Part shown: positions 1 to 14,554 of the stretch, piece by piece
Layout of the letters: each line of letters begins with the position of its first letter
Numbering within the stretch: the first letter of the stretch is position 1
Assembly (NCBI GenBank): GCA_038380795.1
Contig: CM076264.1
Span: forward strand, 6,574,001 to 6,638,000
Source of the DNA: Pyrocephalus nanus
Lineage: Eukaryota; Chordata; Aves; Passeriformes; Tyrannidae
Direction: 5' to 3'
DNA length: 64,000 bases
Program-made: the position numbers and the translations under genes
Notes under the pieces: model-generated
Seen by the model: the letters and a program-made list of their open reading frames with translations, nothing else
Database searches by the model: none
Told to the model about the DNA's origin: nothing

Positions 1-737
1 GAAGTGGGACCTAAGATGGAATAGGGACTCCTACCTCCCGAATTTAACGTGAATTCAAAAATTAATTGAGACTTACAAGGAGATGAAGTAGAAACAAAAT
101 TAAGAGTTTGACTGAAAACCAAAAGGCAAAGAAACCCAGACAAAAAATAAACTACAAGCACACAGTAAAGGGGAAAAATATCACTCAGAGTGAGTCTGTG
201 TTGGGACAGGGAACACCATGGCTGGAAACACAGGGGCTCTGACTACAGAGGCTTGGGACCAGCCACGGAGTCGCTGGGCTGCGGAAAAATGGGGCACCGC
301 TGTAGCTGGTGCCGAGCTGGAGCGGGGTAGGAAAGGTTGAGAAGCAAGGGAAGAAACAAAGGGACTGCAGGAACCAGCACTATTCTTGGGGAATCTCTTC
401 TCCAGCTTCTGTCGAGTTCATCTCCCCTGCCACCCATTCTCCCCCCAGTGGTGACAATAGGAAAATTCATTCAAGGGCTTCAAACTGATAACACCCATTT
501 TAAGAATCCACTTGTTCTTTTAGAGTGGTCAGTAAATGAGCTGTTCCCTTCCAGATGGACCTCTGGTAGGAAGTCAGTAGCACCTCCCTTTGTGAATGTA
601 GGTTGTCTCACCACCAGCTATCTGCTAAAGGAACCCAGCCTTTTGTACTTGAAAAGATAAGTAAGAAAGAGCAGGTCTTGACCTACATGAACATTGTGGT
701 CTGAGTAGCTTTGGCAGTGGTTGATTAATAACTGTAA
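1..737. other. Non-coding, nothing recognised
   Basis: AT-rich at the start, then a moderately GC-rich 200-460 segment. The 107-codon frame at 337-660 has no family resemblance I know and no splice context; I do not call it a gene. Confidence 0.5.
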
Positions 738-940
738 AGTTCTTCACAACAAAGAGTGATTAGTCATTGGAATGGGCTGCCCAGGGAGGTGATGGAGTCA
801 CTGTCCCTGGAGGTATTTCAGAAAAGACTGGATGTGGCACTTAGTGCCATGGACTAGTTGAGAAGGTGGTGTTGGGTCATAGGTTGGACTTGATGACCTC
901 AGAGGTCTTTTCCAACCTAGTTGATTCTGTGATTCTGTGG
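738..940 (+). mobile_element. CR1 LINE, 3' end fragment
   Basis: About 200 bases matching the well-known CR1 3' region: the 'attggaatgggctgcccag' block at about 767, 'ggttggacttgatgacctc' near 882, 'ttttccaacct' near 908, then two ATTCTGTG units at the end. The element is 5'-truncated, as most CR1 copies are, and has no coding capacity. It is inserted in the same orientation as JADE1 but far upstream. Confidence 0.92.
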
Positions 941-3900
941 TTTTGTAATCAGTTTTCTGTTATTTTAAATATTGAGCTTATTATTGAATCTGCACCCTAT
1001 TATTAAAAAGACAGAAATACAGCTTTACTGTTGTACAAATTAGTTAGTGTATGGCTGTGAATCTAGCTGAGATTCCTAAGCATTTAGGCAAACAAATCTA
1101 GTGATGGTGCACTAGATGGTCCTGGTTTGTCATGTAAGGTACAGACACCTTTTTTAGTGCAAGAGACTGCACAGTATTTCCTTCACAATTTGTGACTGTG
1201 CAGAGGACAAGGTATGAGTAACCTTCATCCCTGCAGCTAAAGTATTCCCATGTTAGTCTGTGTGATACTTCAGTGTGTGTTGTCCTGTTTTATGTGGCAG
1301 TGTGTCACTAAAGATCCCAGGGATTATCTCTTTGTACAAGACAGCCACTGCCATGGCCTCTGCTCTGTGGCCAAATTGCAACTGAGCAGTTCCAGTCTCC
1401 TGAACTGAGAAGTAGGAAGGGACTGGGTGGCATCAAGCTTTCCCTCTTATTTATTCTGTCATTACTTTGCAGTAGTTATGTCTCCCTCAAATGTATCCAA
1501 ACTCCCTCAAACTCTGTATCCAAGGATTTCCTCTCACTTTACTAAAAGTAGAGGAAAACTGCTATATTCAACTCAACTGCTACTATATTTACTCATTTTC
1601 CCCTCTTAGGATTTATTGTTGATAGCTTCATGCTACATATCATGAAAATAAAGACAGATTTGTATCTCAAAGAGCTTATTATGCTCCTTCTGCAGAAATG
1701 ATTCATTGGGAAATCCTCATCCCTTCACTAAAGTTCTGGTGTCTGCCTTTCTCTGTGTTCTGGCAGCTAGTACCTAAATTTACACACACAAATGGGTCAG
1801 GTAAATTACCAGTGCAAGCAGGACTGAAACTATCAAAGCCTTTGTAACTTTACATGCAGATAGCTGTGATGAATGCAAACTTATTTTGTGACATAAAGAG
1901 ATGCAAAAAGAATGCTTATCTTAGAGCACATGCTTTAATAAAAAACATTTATGCATGTGTTTTCTTCCCAAGCAGCAGCGCAGTAGCAAGAGACCATCTG
2001 ATTAAAAGCCTCCATCCTGCAATTGCCAGTATTAGAATCAATCACAGAGCATTGTTTACATGGCTCGTTGTGTTTCCTGTCATGTGTGCTCACATGCAGA
2101 TGTTTCTCATCATTTATTGCTAATAGTGAGTATGTGTTAAAGTTTTCTATGCGTTTCTGTGGCATTTTGTATGTTTAAACTTTGCAAGTGTAGAATGGGG
2201 ATGATTATGTATTTTGTCTGAGGGAAATGAAACTCATCCTTGGTATGCTTTTTGGTTTGCATTCTCTGCTGTTCTAGGAAAAGGCAGAAACCTTTCACCA
2301 TCTAAAACTTCTGCCTTGCATTCCTGGATTAATAATGCAAACAGAAGATGACACGTCAAGCGTGCTGGGTTTGTGTGCCAAGGTTTTGTTAGCAGGGACT
2401 TACAGGGATGGCTTCTGTGAAAAGCTGTTGGAAGCTTCCCTTCTGTCTGAGAGCCAACACCAACCCCACCACAGGCCAAGGCCAAGCCCATCAGTGATGA
2501 TGGTAGTGCCTGGCCATCCCTGCTGGGGGTAAATTGGGAATACACCCTGCTATCTTTTACTTCACTTTTGCACACGCAAGCTTTCACCTGCCTTCTGCTT
2601 TAATAACTACCTTATCCTTACCCACCAGTTGTTTTCCATCTTACTCTCTCCCCTGGCTGGCTGGGTGGGTATCTGGCATCCAGCCAAGGCCAACCCACCA
2701 CAGAAGCAAACCAGAGAATTTTTAACTGCTCTTACAGGAGAGGGAAAGACTGACGGCCAACTAATGTTTTTGTTCAGCCTTCACTTACATTAGTATATTA
2801 GTCAGAAAAAAAATTGCTCTTCTTCAAGGTAACAGAATGTTGAAATGAATGCTCGGTACTCCTGTAACTGTCCCTTATCCACTTTGCTTTCACTCTTTTC
2901 TCCTAAGTAGGTTCTGGAAAAAATGACTTCATTTTGTACAATTTTTTTTTTTCTATATTTGTTATGGCTTTGTTGAGGTGTGTGTATGTGGGGTGGTGAT
3001 GTTCCTATCACCATCCAAGTCTGTAGCAACTGTTTCTGAGTTTGGCCAAGAACTTCACAGCTGCTGCTCTTCTTCCTAGTGTGTTCAAAGTAAGTTGTGA
3101 AGGATTTTAACTTCATACCATGAAATAAGAGCCCCTAAATGCCAGAGGAAGGTAAGGGAGAAGGTTCTGATACTGTCAGTCTCAATGAATGAATGAACAC
3201 ATGCTTGTGCTCCTCATTGAAATTAATCTCTAAGCCCTAAAAAAGGGACAATTCAAAATATATTTGTTTAAATTCCTGACTTCCAAAGAGAAACTTGTGT
3301 GTTTTGTAAATATGGCTTTATTATGCCCAGCTGTCCTTGTGAACTGTTTCTGGCATTCTTGAGAACTTGGCTCTAAATTGTGAGCATTCTTTTCTCTAGG
3401 ATTTGAAAAAGAAACAAAAAGATATATGGGCAAAACTGCAGCGTGTCTGGGATGGATCCATAGAGAGTAGTAGGCCCAGAGTTAATGGTCTGCAATTCTT
3501 CCAAATAAATAGAACTCCCAACGTGAGATAAATTTGAAAAGCACAATCTGATTTTAGTAAATGCTGCAGTACCGTGTGTAGCAGCAGTAGTTATATTGTG
3601 CTGTGGGATTATAATTTAGGATTCTTTTCAATGTTGATGTTTTCAAAGCTACTCAATTGCTTTCATTAGCTCTTTCCTTTTCCAGTTGCTTCTGCAGGAG
3701 CAGCAGGAGCATGACAGAGACTCTCTCATTTTTGCTGGTGCAAGTAGTAACCTGATTCTGTCCTTAGTTCACTAAGGTGCTTTATTGTTGCAGTTCACGT
3801 GTTTTAATAAAAATCTCTTAGATTAAGCAATATGTAAGTTTCTGACTTACTTTCCTTGTCAGTCCCTTCTTGGGCACAAGGAGGAGGTTGAGGAAGAAGC

Positions 3901-6900
3901 ATTAAAGTACACCTGCAGTCACGCATACAAGATGCTGCCAGCTGCAACAGATGTGCCTTACACCTGCTAAGCCCTTGCTAGCAAGCTGGCCTGGCACCCT
4001 CTGGTTGAAAAGCAGACAGGATTACAGTTTAAACACACTCTAATCGCAGTTTTTATGAAAAACATTTACTAAGTGAATGTCCTGATCGAACCGATCATCC
4101 TTGTCTTCTTTGCAGAACAAACGTCTCTGGTATGCAGACTTGTGACATGAAAGACAAAAGCCATTATCAACGTAAACACTTCACATATTCTACGTTTGTA
4201 AGCTGTGTGGATTCTGTATGTACATCTTCATACATTTGCCTGTGTGCCCATCTCTCTCTTCCCAGAAGAGTAAGGGGAGGAGTGTTCTGCTCCAGAGCAA
4301 TTTTTTTCCTGTTAGGCTTCAAAGTGCTCAAAAAAGAGTGGTAAAAGTTGAATAGGAAACACCACACTTTTGCATACAACTGTAGAAGGAGATAGGAAAG
4401 TGGATGAGATTAAATATGGATAGATCTGAAAGAATAACATAATTCAAAGGAAGGGAATTAATTTTTTTTCCCCCTCTTCTATACCTAAGTGAGCCGAGTT
4501 TAACACTGTTGAAGGATTTTCTGTGAGATGTTCATGAGCTCTAGTGGTGACAGTATCTTGGCTTTGATTCTGAATATTCTCTAAATTTAGGATTCCTCTT
4601 TGCCTCTCTCTTGGAAATGTAGTTGTTCCCTTCCCTGCTTGGTATCAATAACAATCTGCCTCTCTTTTAGCATTATTTCTGAACTCACTACTTGCACAGT
4701 GTGTGAATCTCTTTATATCATCTGTGGCTATCACCATTTTGGGGACATGTATTATTTTTGCTTTCACAGAAGCAATTTACAATAGAAGAATAGATGTTGA
4801 CAGTTCTGGGCAACCAGAGAAAAGTTGTATCACGACAGTCTTAGAATCAAAGAAATGTTGTTCTTACTGCCTCCTACCACATTTCCAAAACTATTTTGTT
4901 CAAGTTATCCATGTTTCCTGTATTGTCTTGGCCAAAAGTAAACAGAAATCAAATAGAAAACTGTCAGGAGGTCATGCCTGAAGGACAGATTATTATTATT
5001 TTTTAGTTTCTCTATTCGTCAGGTCTCTTGTTAACGTGTTGCTACAGATTCAAATGTAGCTGCAAAAGCACCACTAGCCTTCCTGTTGTATGAAATGGCT
5101 TGTCTGCCATCAAAAATTATGAAGAGACAGCAGGCAACAAGACAATAGATCAGCCAGAGTGTCTGCAGATGGTTTTAATGTGATCCTGTTGTTTATACAG
5201 TGTCATAGGTATGCATGTTGTTTTATAGATACTTAAACATGAGAGTTTCCTGTCCTGAGGGGCTTACAACATACACCATTGTAAATTAAATCCTGAGAGA
5301 TTTCTGGTCATCCTGTTCATGCCCAGTGTGTGTAGCTTACAATTGCAATATGGAGTATCCCCACTTCTCACTAGCTGCATGTGTAAGGGTGAGAAACACG
5401 TTTCAGTGATGCACAGTCAATAGCAAGTGAGACAACTCCAGTGATGGATCTTCAGGGCTTTTAATAGAGAATTCCAATATGTGAACAGAGCTGGGGTTTG
5501 GTCTTGTACATTTAGTTGCTGTGGAGGAGCTCAAAAACATGCCTAGTTTTTCTGTTTCAAGTGTGTGTGTTTGTGTGTGTGTCTTCCTGTGGAGGCACTA
5601 CAGAGTGAATTTAGGAACTATGGAGAAGAAGAGAGACAACTGAATAATTTCCTTACTAATGAAATGAGATGACCATTTCAGAAGCCCTTCCATAAGTCTG
5701 TTTTAAGGTCACAAAGTTATAAACCCATGATATACTTTTGCTAGCATTTTACAGCTACTGTTCTGGTGGAACTCTTACCATCAGAATATGTCTGATGGGG
5801 ATTTGTGCACTTTGCACTGTAGTCTTCCTTCTTTATGCCATGAAATATTGACTGGGAAATGTGACTCTGAAATTTATTCTTCTTTCAATATAAAGCAAGT
5901 TTTACATTAGGAGTGCAATCTGAGAAGCAATTTTATGGCCTCTCCTACTTTGTTTAGAAGTTCTTGACTCCTGACAGATAAGGATAATTTTTCTAGTCCT
6001 GAATTCTGAGCCTAGGAATGGGCAGTATCTTTGGATTATATAAATATATCTCCCTATACCTTCAATTTTATTTTCCATCTCTCACGATATTCCTCACTTT
6101 TAAGATTTGGAAACACCTGCAGGACAGAAGGAAATAGGAAGAAAGCTGGAAGTTGAAAGCTCAGAAAAGAGTTAAGTGGGGCTTTTCCTTTCTATAAAAG
6201 TATTGGGCAGAAGCCAGATGCATGAGAGCTGGAGAAGAGGAATTGCAGAAGCTGTTTCTCTGTGTGTTGTAGTCTGGGGGAGGAAAGACAAGAGGAGCTA
6301 AAGCAGGGCACAACTCCAGGGAGGGAGCCTTTTATGACAGCTTTCTGGGAGAGTGGAAACTAGGAGAAAAGATGGCCAGAAGAATGTGGGTGAAACATGT
6401 TTGTTTTACTTAGCTCAGACTGCTTCTTCAAAAATTTAAACTGGGTTAATTAGCGCTTGCAAAATGCTTCTCTAATTTGCTGAATTGCTTCCTGGCTTTG
6501 GGCTAGTTCGTTTAGAATTAGCCAGTTCCAGGCTGAGATTGCCAAATTTGTAATCTTGATGGAGAAAACTGAGTTAATGGGCTCATACCTATTTAAAACA
6601 CCTCCTGCCTCCCATCTGAAACTCAGCGCCGCCCTTCTGATGTTCACCTCCTCATTCGTGTTGCAGAAGGCACAGTGACGTGTGGCAGGGGTACTTGGAG
6701 ATGTGGAGTGGCTTCTGCACAAACCCCAGTTTGGTTAACCTGGCCTCCTTAAGGCTGGGGAAAGTGAGACTGTGAAATCCTGGGTGGAAAAGGAGACTAA
6801 GGAGCAAGTAACCACACTTCCTCGTAACACAGGGATTGGAGATGGCAGGCTAGAGATGTACAAGGAGGAAAGATAATTCTGGGGAAGCTGTCACCACGTG

Positions 6901-8121
6901 GTAGTTATGCTTGGGTAGGCTTGGGCTCAAAAGGGGGCCTTTTGAAGGCAAAGATATCCTCTATGGCTTAGAAAGTGCCTGAAGAACAGAGGACTGTGCT
7001 GGTGGATCGCTTCGTGCGTGCCCCGTTCTTGTGCTCCTTATCCAGATATCTGCCACTTGCTATTGTCACCCAGAACCTGGCTCAGTGTGGCCATTCCTAT
7101 GGACCAGCAGGTCACATGCAGTAAATATAATATAAAATAATCACTTTGGAACAGTACAGATTTGCTTTTGGATTCCATTAAAGTGTGTAAATACTTTGGA
7201 TGCTGTTTGAATTTGGTTGAATAGCAAAGTGGTTTTGCCTCTTTTTCTGAGAGCTTTCCTGCTTTTCAGTCGAAAGAAAGTAATTGCTAAAATCTAAGGC
7301 TATTCAGGCAAGATTTTATTGCTGAAAAGAAGGTTGTGCATGCAAATCTGCATGGTACACATTTGATTTGACATCGAAGGAAGTTTCAGATATGTATGTA
7401 AAGGTTACGATGCTGGCAGAGATTCAAACAGGCCAATATCAAACTCCAGCTGTTGCTTCAACACACTAGATATGTATTTTGCCTAATTTGTGTTTAGTTT
7501 CAACAGTGGCAAGCTGTGTTCCCCTAACTGTAATTTCAGAAAAAGCTGTAGTCTTTTTTTTTGGGGGGGGTTCTAATGTTTTGTTTTCCATAAAACAGCA
7601 AAGCTACTGTGAGGGTTGTGGGCTCCTCAGAAAGTTACCTTTATTTTTCTTTAAAAATCTTCTTGTTTGCTTTTAAATCCATAAATTTTGAACATAAAAT
7701 AGGGGCCATTGAGTAGGTTTTCACCTCTGGACCCAATTTTTTGTTGACATAGACAGTTGACTATATACTGAAGTACTTGACTGTGTCCCTGTTGCTATTC
7801 TGAGAGAGGACTCAGATAAAAATTATTTCTTGAAAATGTAAATCATTATGGTCACACCAGGTAACTTTAGTCACCTAATTTCAGGGGTTACCTTCTACTT
7901 TAGGCTGGTAGAGAGAAAGATGCTTGTAGGACTTTGGGCTTTGAAGCATTTTTGAGAGGAAAGTAAGACTGTACTCTAAGAAGTGTCTAAGTCTGTGCTA
8001 AGAAGCACTTCTGCAGGAGTATCACAAAATTGCCCTTTCCTTTTAGAAATAAAAGTCAAAATCCCAACCAGTAGGAAACCAGATGATAATTGGGTGTTTT
8101 TAATGAAAATCTTACTACTGT
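941..8121. other. Intergenic DNA, one LTR fragment, otherwise nothing recognised
   Basis: Apart from the LTR end at 2450-2702 and a short (GT)n run near 5563-5581, I see only unique-looking AT-rich sequence. None of the open frames up to 117 codons resembles a known protein. Confidence 0.6.
2450..2702 (+). mobile_element. Diverged LTR 3' end (bird ERV)
   Basis: A degraded polyadenylation region (TAATAACTACC at 2601), then 'ttacccaccagttgttttcc', 'ctctcccctggc' and an end 'ccaacccaccaca' at 2702. This order matches the 3' end of common songbird ERV LTRs as I recall them. The 5' boundary is not visible and the start given is approximate. Confidence 0.4.
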
Positions 8122-8307
8122 TGTCATGGGTTTGAAAAGAGGTGTTGGAATTCTTTCCCTAGGGTCCCGTTTCTTTTGTTTCTTCTGAAAGTTTTTGATT
8201 GCACCATTTGTTTTTTATTCGGATTTTGTTAATAAAAAGCGGTTCTTTTCCACACTTTCACCTGAAGTTTCTTAATTTCCAAGTTGTCATTTTGTTAAAC
8301 TAAGACA
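8122..8307 (+). mobile_element. Short LTR of the same type, internally deleted (186 bp)
   Basis: Begins TGTCATGGGTTTG and ends GTTAAACTAAGACA, closely resembling both ends of the 963-bp LTR at 14555-15517. It has an AATAAA at 8231 and the 'cttaatttcc' block. Flanks are ACTGT (8117-8121) and ACTTT (8308-8312), a four-of-five match that fits a 5-bp duplication. Most of the central part of the LTR is absent. Confidence 0.5.
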
Positions 8308-11300
8308 ACTTTACAACTAAATTGTACACCGTTGTAACAGATTGCAATTCTGCACCATAATTGAGCTTACATTAGCATGTAGTGCACAGAATTGGAAATG
8401 TGTGTAAGATACGAGTTTCTCGTTTTTCTTAGTGGGAGAAGAGGAGGAAAACATCCCAAATAATTTCTTATCAGGTGTAGTAATCTTAAATCATCTGAAT
8501 TGAAAATTGAAATCAGCCCTGGTTCTGGACAGGCTTTCCATATAAACAATTTCTTTGTCTTAGACCTTTTGTTATTAATATTGTTGCTGTTACTATTGGT
8601 TTTCTTATCTCATTGCTGATTCTGGTAAATTCTTCTTATCTCAACCAGTGATCTTTGCCTTTTGTGCCTCCAATTGGAGGGGAAGGGGGAGCAGCGTTTT
8701 GTGGTAGTAGTGGGACTGCTAAGTTGGAGAATACTATTTCTAAATCAGAACAAAATCCTACAAGCCAATGGGAAGGGAGAGAAATTATGAAAGACACAGA
8801 ACAAAATCTGAAGCACTAGGCAATCAGAATGGTGAAAATTGGATGTGTCTGTGTTGTATAAATCTTTGCAGATCTGTTTTCACTTCTAGAACTACAGAGA
8901 AGGCCTTGACATCAATAAGGAGAAATGTAGCTTCAGACAGAATGTAGTTCACCACCTACCATAGAAAAACTTAGTCGAGTAAAAAAAAAAAAAAAGTACA
9001 GAAAAAAAGATATTTCAGTTGTATTTTGGAGTAGGACAGTTTGTTCTGTGATCCAGTGCAGTTTATCTGTGCTGTGAAATCATGGTATCCTGATAATCCA
9101 GGCTGCTGTTTTGTCACTGCAGCCTCCTTTCTGTGCGAGATAGAATTTAGAACAGCAGCTCCTCTGATTTTGTGTGTGTTTAAACAAAACAAATGACACT
9201 TGCATTGTGGTTCTTTGCTGTAAAGTAAGGAAAAAGAGGTTTTGTTTTTTTTTTTTTGCAGGGGGAGTGGGACATGAGAAATCCGTAAGACATGGCGTTC
9301 GCATTGCTTATTGAGGCAACTTTGTTTCCCAAAGTCTTCACAAAACCTTTGATATTATTTAGTATGTCTATCAGCACAGGCAGGGTTGCAAAATTAAGTG
9401 CTTGAAAGTTAAAAAGTGACCAGCTGACCTTAAACTGTCATCAGTGTTTGTGTTCTTTTCACAGATTTTGATAAATTGTACTTCTGAACTTTGCCTACAA
9501 GTATCCTATGTTTCAAGTATACCATAGAGGAACACCTCCTCCTTGTCAAATCTGCTAGAACAGCTCTAATCCGTGCCCTAATTTTAGGCTACACTCACTC
9601 AAAATTGCACATAAATCAATCTAAGGAAAATCCACCAAGAGTGGGCTTCTCATGCAGCATGGTTGTAGCTGTAATTAAGTAGTAAATCACAGGAAAACCT
9701 TTCTGGTATTTGATACAAGAAATGACACTTAGCAGACTCACGATTTTCACATATGGCTGTTTGCTAATAATACTGAGCTCAGTTTTTAGCTCAAAAAAGC
9801 TGGATAAGAGATTGTGGTGCTAATTTGAGTATTACTTGAATCATCAAAGCTGTTTTAAAACCAAACCAAGCTCCACAAATGGCTTAGTCTTGCTTGTATG
9901 TGGAACAGAGAGAGGTGAGAGAAAACCTATTCACCTAATTATTATTCTCTTGCACCAACTGCACATCAGGATGTGATAATTCATTTGCTGAACTTTCCTT
10001 TCAGTTATGGGGGAAGATGGTCTGCATGCAATTCCCTTAAAGCAGGATGTAGCATGAATTATTTACCCAAAGAGTAACTCTGGTTCTACATATTTACAAA
10101 AATTGCAGTGCTGGGTATGGCTCTATGGTAGAGTCCTGGTCACGCCCCTCTTGGCTACTCGAAAAAAATTAATTAGATGATAGTTTGTTTTTTTTTTTTA
10201 ATAAACTTTTATACTATGATGCGTGGATGGTTTTGAGGATGTTTTCCATAGGAGGAATTGTTCATATCCAGTTGTCTTGCAGATGTGATGAATGCTGCTT
10301 GTGTCTTCAAAGCAAAGGTAAAGGCTGCAGTAGTGAAAGATGAGGAATAAAGGGAATTTAGATGAACTAAATCAGATGATTAGACCAGCTGCTCAGCTAT
10401 GTGAGCTAATTGAACTGCCTTTATAAAAAGTGGGAAAGCAGTCCCTCCTCCAGCAGCAGAACAAATAGAGCCCAGTTTCTTACAGATTTGCCTGAGTAGC
10501 TGAGTGTTTGGGAAGACGTGAGATCCAGCTGAACATTTTTTTGCAGACAGGATGATTTCAACACCTCTGCTGTGCAGGCATTTTCAGGTGTCTTAGTAAG
10601 GCTGGAACAAAAGCTACAGCCTTTCTCTATGTTGAGGTGTTGAGACTCTCCCTCCTCAGCTTAACTACCTAATATCATGCCTGATGAAAATCATGGTCTT
10701 TGAGGAAATTATCCTATTGATTCAGAAATTCTTTGGAAAGCCTTGGTATAAGAAGTTACGAGGTAGTGAAGATGAGTATTGGGATAATTATTTTTAGTGC
10801 ACAAGAATTCCATTTTACTTCATTCCTTTATGATGTAGGGAAGTCCGAAATGATTAAGGCATGTGTTTGTAGTGTGAAAACTGTGTGCTTCCATTCTTTT
10901 CATGAGGTTCAGCTCTATAGGCAAGGCCTCAATGCAGCTGCTGGTAGATGTTTCAATCAGCACATATTCTTCTGAGAGAGAGAGAAAATACAGGATGGAG
11001 ACACATATCTCTATATTTACAAAGGTAGAAAATGAAGCACGTAGAAGAGGAAGGAAGAGAAGTAGAGGAGAAAACGAGGTCCTAAAGTGGAGGAAAATAA
11101 TCACACCTTCCCTTCCAAATGTTTCCCAAAGCATGCAGCTCTGAATGAAAATTGGTGCAAGGAAACATACAATAGGGAAAGGGAAATCCAGGGAAATAAC
11201 ACCTCTCAATTTGTATAGAGTAAATTAGTTATTATAACATGTAAGATGAGAAGGAAAGCCAAGTTTTTCCCTTTAACACTGGAATATCAGGAGAGAAACC

Positions 11301-14131
11301 TCCTAAGGAGGAACTTCATTTCAATTCAGGCTGATAATTAACACTCAAATTTTTCTGTTTGTTAGAAACTTACCTGCTCTGCACTTGCATTAATCTTGCA
11401 CTGAAATTTTGCTTCAATGTGATTTTTAAGAAAAAGGAGAGAATAGAAAACACTACTTTTTATTTTTTTTTTTTTTTAATAATGTATTTGGAATGGCAAC
11501 CATTATGCCACAGAAAACCCAATATCAATAATATGAATAACTTAATGAAGGTATTCTTTAAAATGCTGAAGTTAATTGTCATGTAAGAGTTAGCCTGTTC
11601 CAATTTCTCTGTCACACAAAAAGGAAATATTCAACTTTGTGTGGAAAGAGAGTATAGAAACAACCTAATTTACCTTGCAGTAGGAAGAGCTAACTAGATG
11701 TTGATAAAAAATGATAGTGCAGAACCTTATTTGAAATCCAGTTTCCATTTGTTCCGCCTTGATTTGTAGGAATGGATGCTGTTCTGTGGATGTATAAATG
11801 AGTTTACTTCAACAGTTGGATTCAATGATTCACATTAGCTGAACAGGTAACAGGCACCAGCGTATTTTATCCACCTGGGATTCATAGGATTGATTATATT
11901 CATTCTGGTTTCTTGATAACATGGGATGTACGAGAAGCAGTCCTGTGAAATCCTCTTCACCACTGCTGGACAGCAGCACGTGCTGCTGCTTCCAGCCAGT
12001 CCCACGTCCTGGCTGCCAGCTCTCCATTCCTTTCATCTCTAAACCCAAATTTTCCCAGCTTCTCTTAAGTGACGAGTGCCTCTGAGAAACAATTTTTCTT
12101 GGTGAGAATTCTAGTGATAATTTGTAGTGACTTGTCTTGACTGAAAGGAGCTGAGGGAAATAATAATCTTAGCAAGGGAATTTTAAAGGTGTCGTGCACT
12201 GCATCAGTACTTTATGTAGACCTAAGCCATGTGCTTTTTGGTTAACAATAATATAATTTTATAAGATATAACATGCTTCCACCACATTTAAATAGATAAC
12301 TGGGAAGTTTTGCTCCATTTCCTGACAGGACAAAAATTCAATACAGGTTTATGAGAATCAAAACTATAATTAGATGTATGAGGGCTTTCCTCAGGCCCAG
12401 TCAAGTACATGAGAGCCTGTACTAATTCTGTTTCTGCTGTATGCCTGTTCTGTGTCTATATTCTATCTATTCCTTGTCCCCCAGACCTATCAGTTTGTTT
12501 CTTTTCATCAAACTGACTCTGAATTCCTTGATGGACACATTAGCAAATATGTGAGCCTCTGGAATTGCACGTTATGGATGAGTGCAGATGGCTTTTTAGG
12601 TTTCTTTTTATCCAATATTTACTTTTTGAAACAAAGTGGCTGTCTCTGTCGTTATTTATCATCATGAACAGTCCACACATGATACTGCAAAATACTTTCC
12701 CTTCACAAAACCTAATGTCAGGCTTCATATTTCTTGCTTGGTAACAGAAAGTGTTCCTTATGTTGCCACGTTTTCTACGTATTCTGCATGTTGGCATAAT
12801 CCTAATAATCTCATGTTACAGATGTGAGCATCTTAAATCAATATAAACTGTATTTTTTTGGTTTTTATTTTTTTTTACAAATAAAGCGATCTATACAAAA
12901 TGAAAATCAGGAGACTGAAAATAAAAGGAATGTGGAGTTGCTGACAGATAAATAAAAGAAAGCAGTTGTAGTTGATCCAGGTTGTACTAAAAGAGGCCAA
13001 AACTTGGTGTGCAATGACAAGCAATTATCTGAATTTTTTCCCCACCAAAGAAATGGCCTTCTCTAAAAGATTACAGGCTCATGCCTCACAATTAAAAGAA
13101 AATAATCTACTTTCATCCTCATGTAATTTTGACTTGGCTGCTAGTCATGTATCTAATGTACTTGGGTAGAATCCTCAGTCTTGTCAACTTTCAAAACCTT
13201 TTAATATGGTATAGAAGCAGCTGACTGTTTCTGACAGTAGGTAACTGAGTATTTGTCCTGTAGTATCTTCACTGTACTCTTTGCATTAAAAAGCTGATTT
13301 TCATTTAGTTATTGAGGAATTCCAGATGCAGAGCTTTGACTGATTAATGCCCGTAAAGGAAGAATTTCTGTAAATTCAGTTCTTTACTTCCCTCTGACAA
13401 AGCGGGCAAGACTTTCTTGCAGATCCTCATGTAATTGTTTTTCAGGCATGCATCAATTACTTTCCATGAGTAGGAAGAGCTGAGTAAGCCCTTCATTGGA
13501 AATAGTTTTTTTAAATGGGGTGCAAAATGGAGAATTTCTCCGCAGGGGATTCAAAATAGAGGTTTTCGTTTAAACAGAACTCTTTGTTTAAAGTATAATT
13601 ATGGGAGGAGGCAAGGAAACCTGGCAAACTCACTCATCTGAAGCTGCCCATTCTCAGTCTTGGAATATGTGTAAAGCAAACAAATTACATGGAATACTGT
13701 TCAGTTTGTAGAGTTTGAAGCTGTCACAGGTGTATGCTTGAGTGAGACCTTAAGAATACAAAGGACAGCAGGGGATCTCCTATAGACTTTTTATTTCTCC
13801 CACAACACCTGCTGTTAACACTATCAAGCACGTTTCTGTGTAAATTGTTGTGGATGAGGCAGGCTTTTTTGCAAGCATGTTTTTAGCAGGATTCTAAAAG
13901 CTCAGGCTGTCTTGGCAAAAAAATAATCCAGATGTAGGTGAGATGGCTCAGGAATAAGGTGTTCAGATGTCTAGGCACTATGCAGTGTGTTTGGAGGAGT
14001 TTGCAGTACAAAATAAGAATTAACATGAGAGTTGAAATCCTTGTTTAAAAATTATGTGAGATTTTTAAAGTAACTTTCAAATGCGTTTTAGCTGAATCTC
14101 ATATTTCCCAACAGATGCTGGAATCTTATGG
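8308..14131. other. Intergenic DNA, nothing recognised
   Basis: AT-rich with homopolymers only: A tract at 8981-8995, T tracts at about 9245-9259 and 11463-11478. The 129-codon minus-strand frame at 10820-11209 is low-complexity (Phe/Leu/Ser) and not convincing. Confidence 0.6.
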
Positions 14132-14144
14132 TGTATATATATAT

Positions 14145-14193
<49 letters not shown>
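14132..14193. repeat. (TA)n microsatellite
   Basis: About 62 bases of alternating TA with a few C interruptions. Apparent Tyr-Ile repeats in open frames here are artefacts. It lies 360 bases before the solo LTR. Confidence 0.95.
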
Positions 14194-14196
<3 letters not shown>

Positions 14197-14554
14197 TTGC
14201 AGTTCTGGGTTTGTGTTACCACCAGAGAGGAGGTTGCTGCAAACAGTGTTGGCGGAGAACAGGGATGTAAAAGGGAGAAGGTTCCTTTCCAGCCATTTAA
14301 CCAAAATGAAGTAAAGCTGAGCAAATCTAACCAAGAAAATTTCTCAGAAGACTTGTCAGATTTTTGTATGATTTCTTGGGATGGTATTCGCAGGAAAGCT
14401 CTCTTAGATTGTTGTGGAGTTTTATGTGGTTTTCTCTGTCTTCTGTTCAACTCAGTACTACTAGAGTTTGCTAAAGAAATTATTTAAAAATAGTTTTAAT
14501 TTAAGGAACAGACAAAGCTCAGACCCTTTTAAAAAACATTTGATGCTTGACGAA

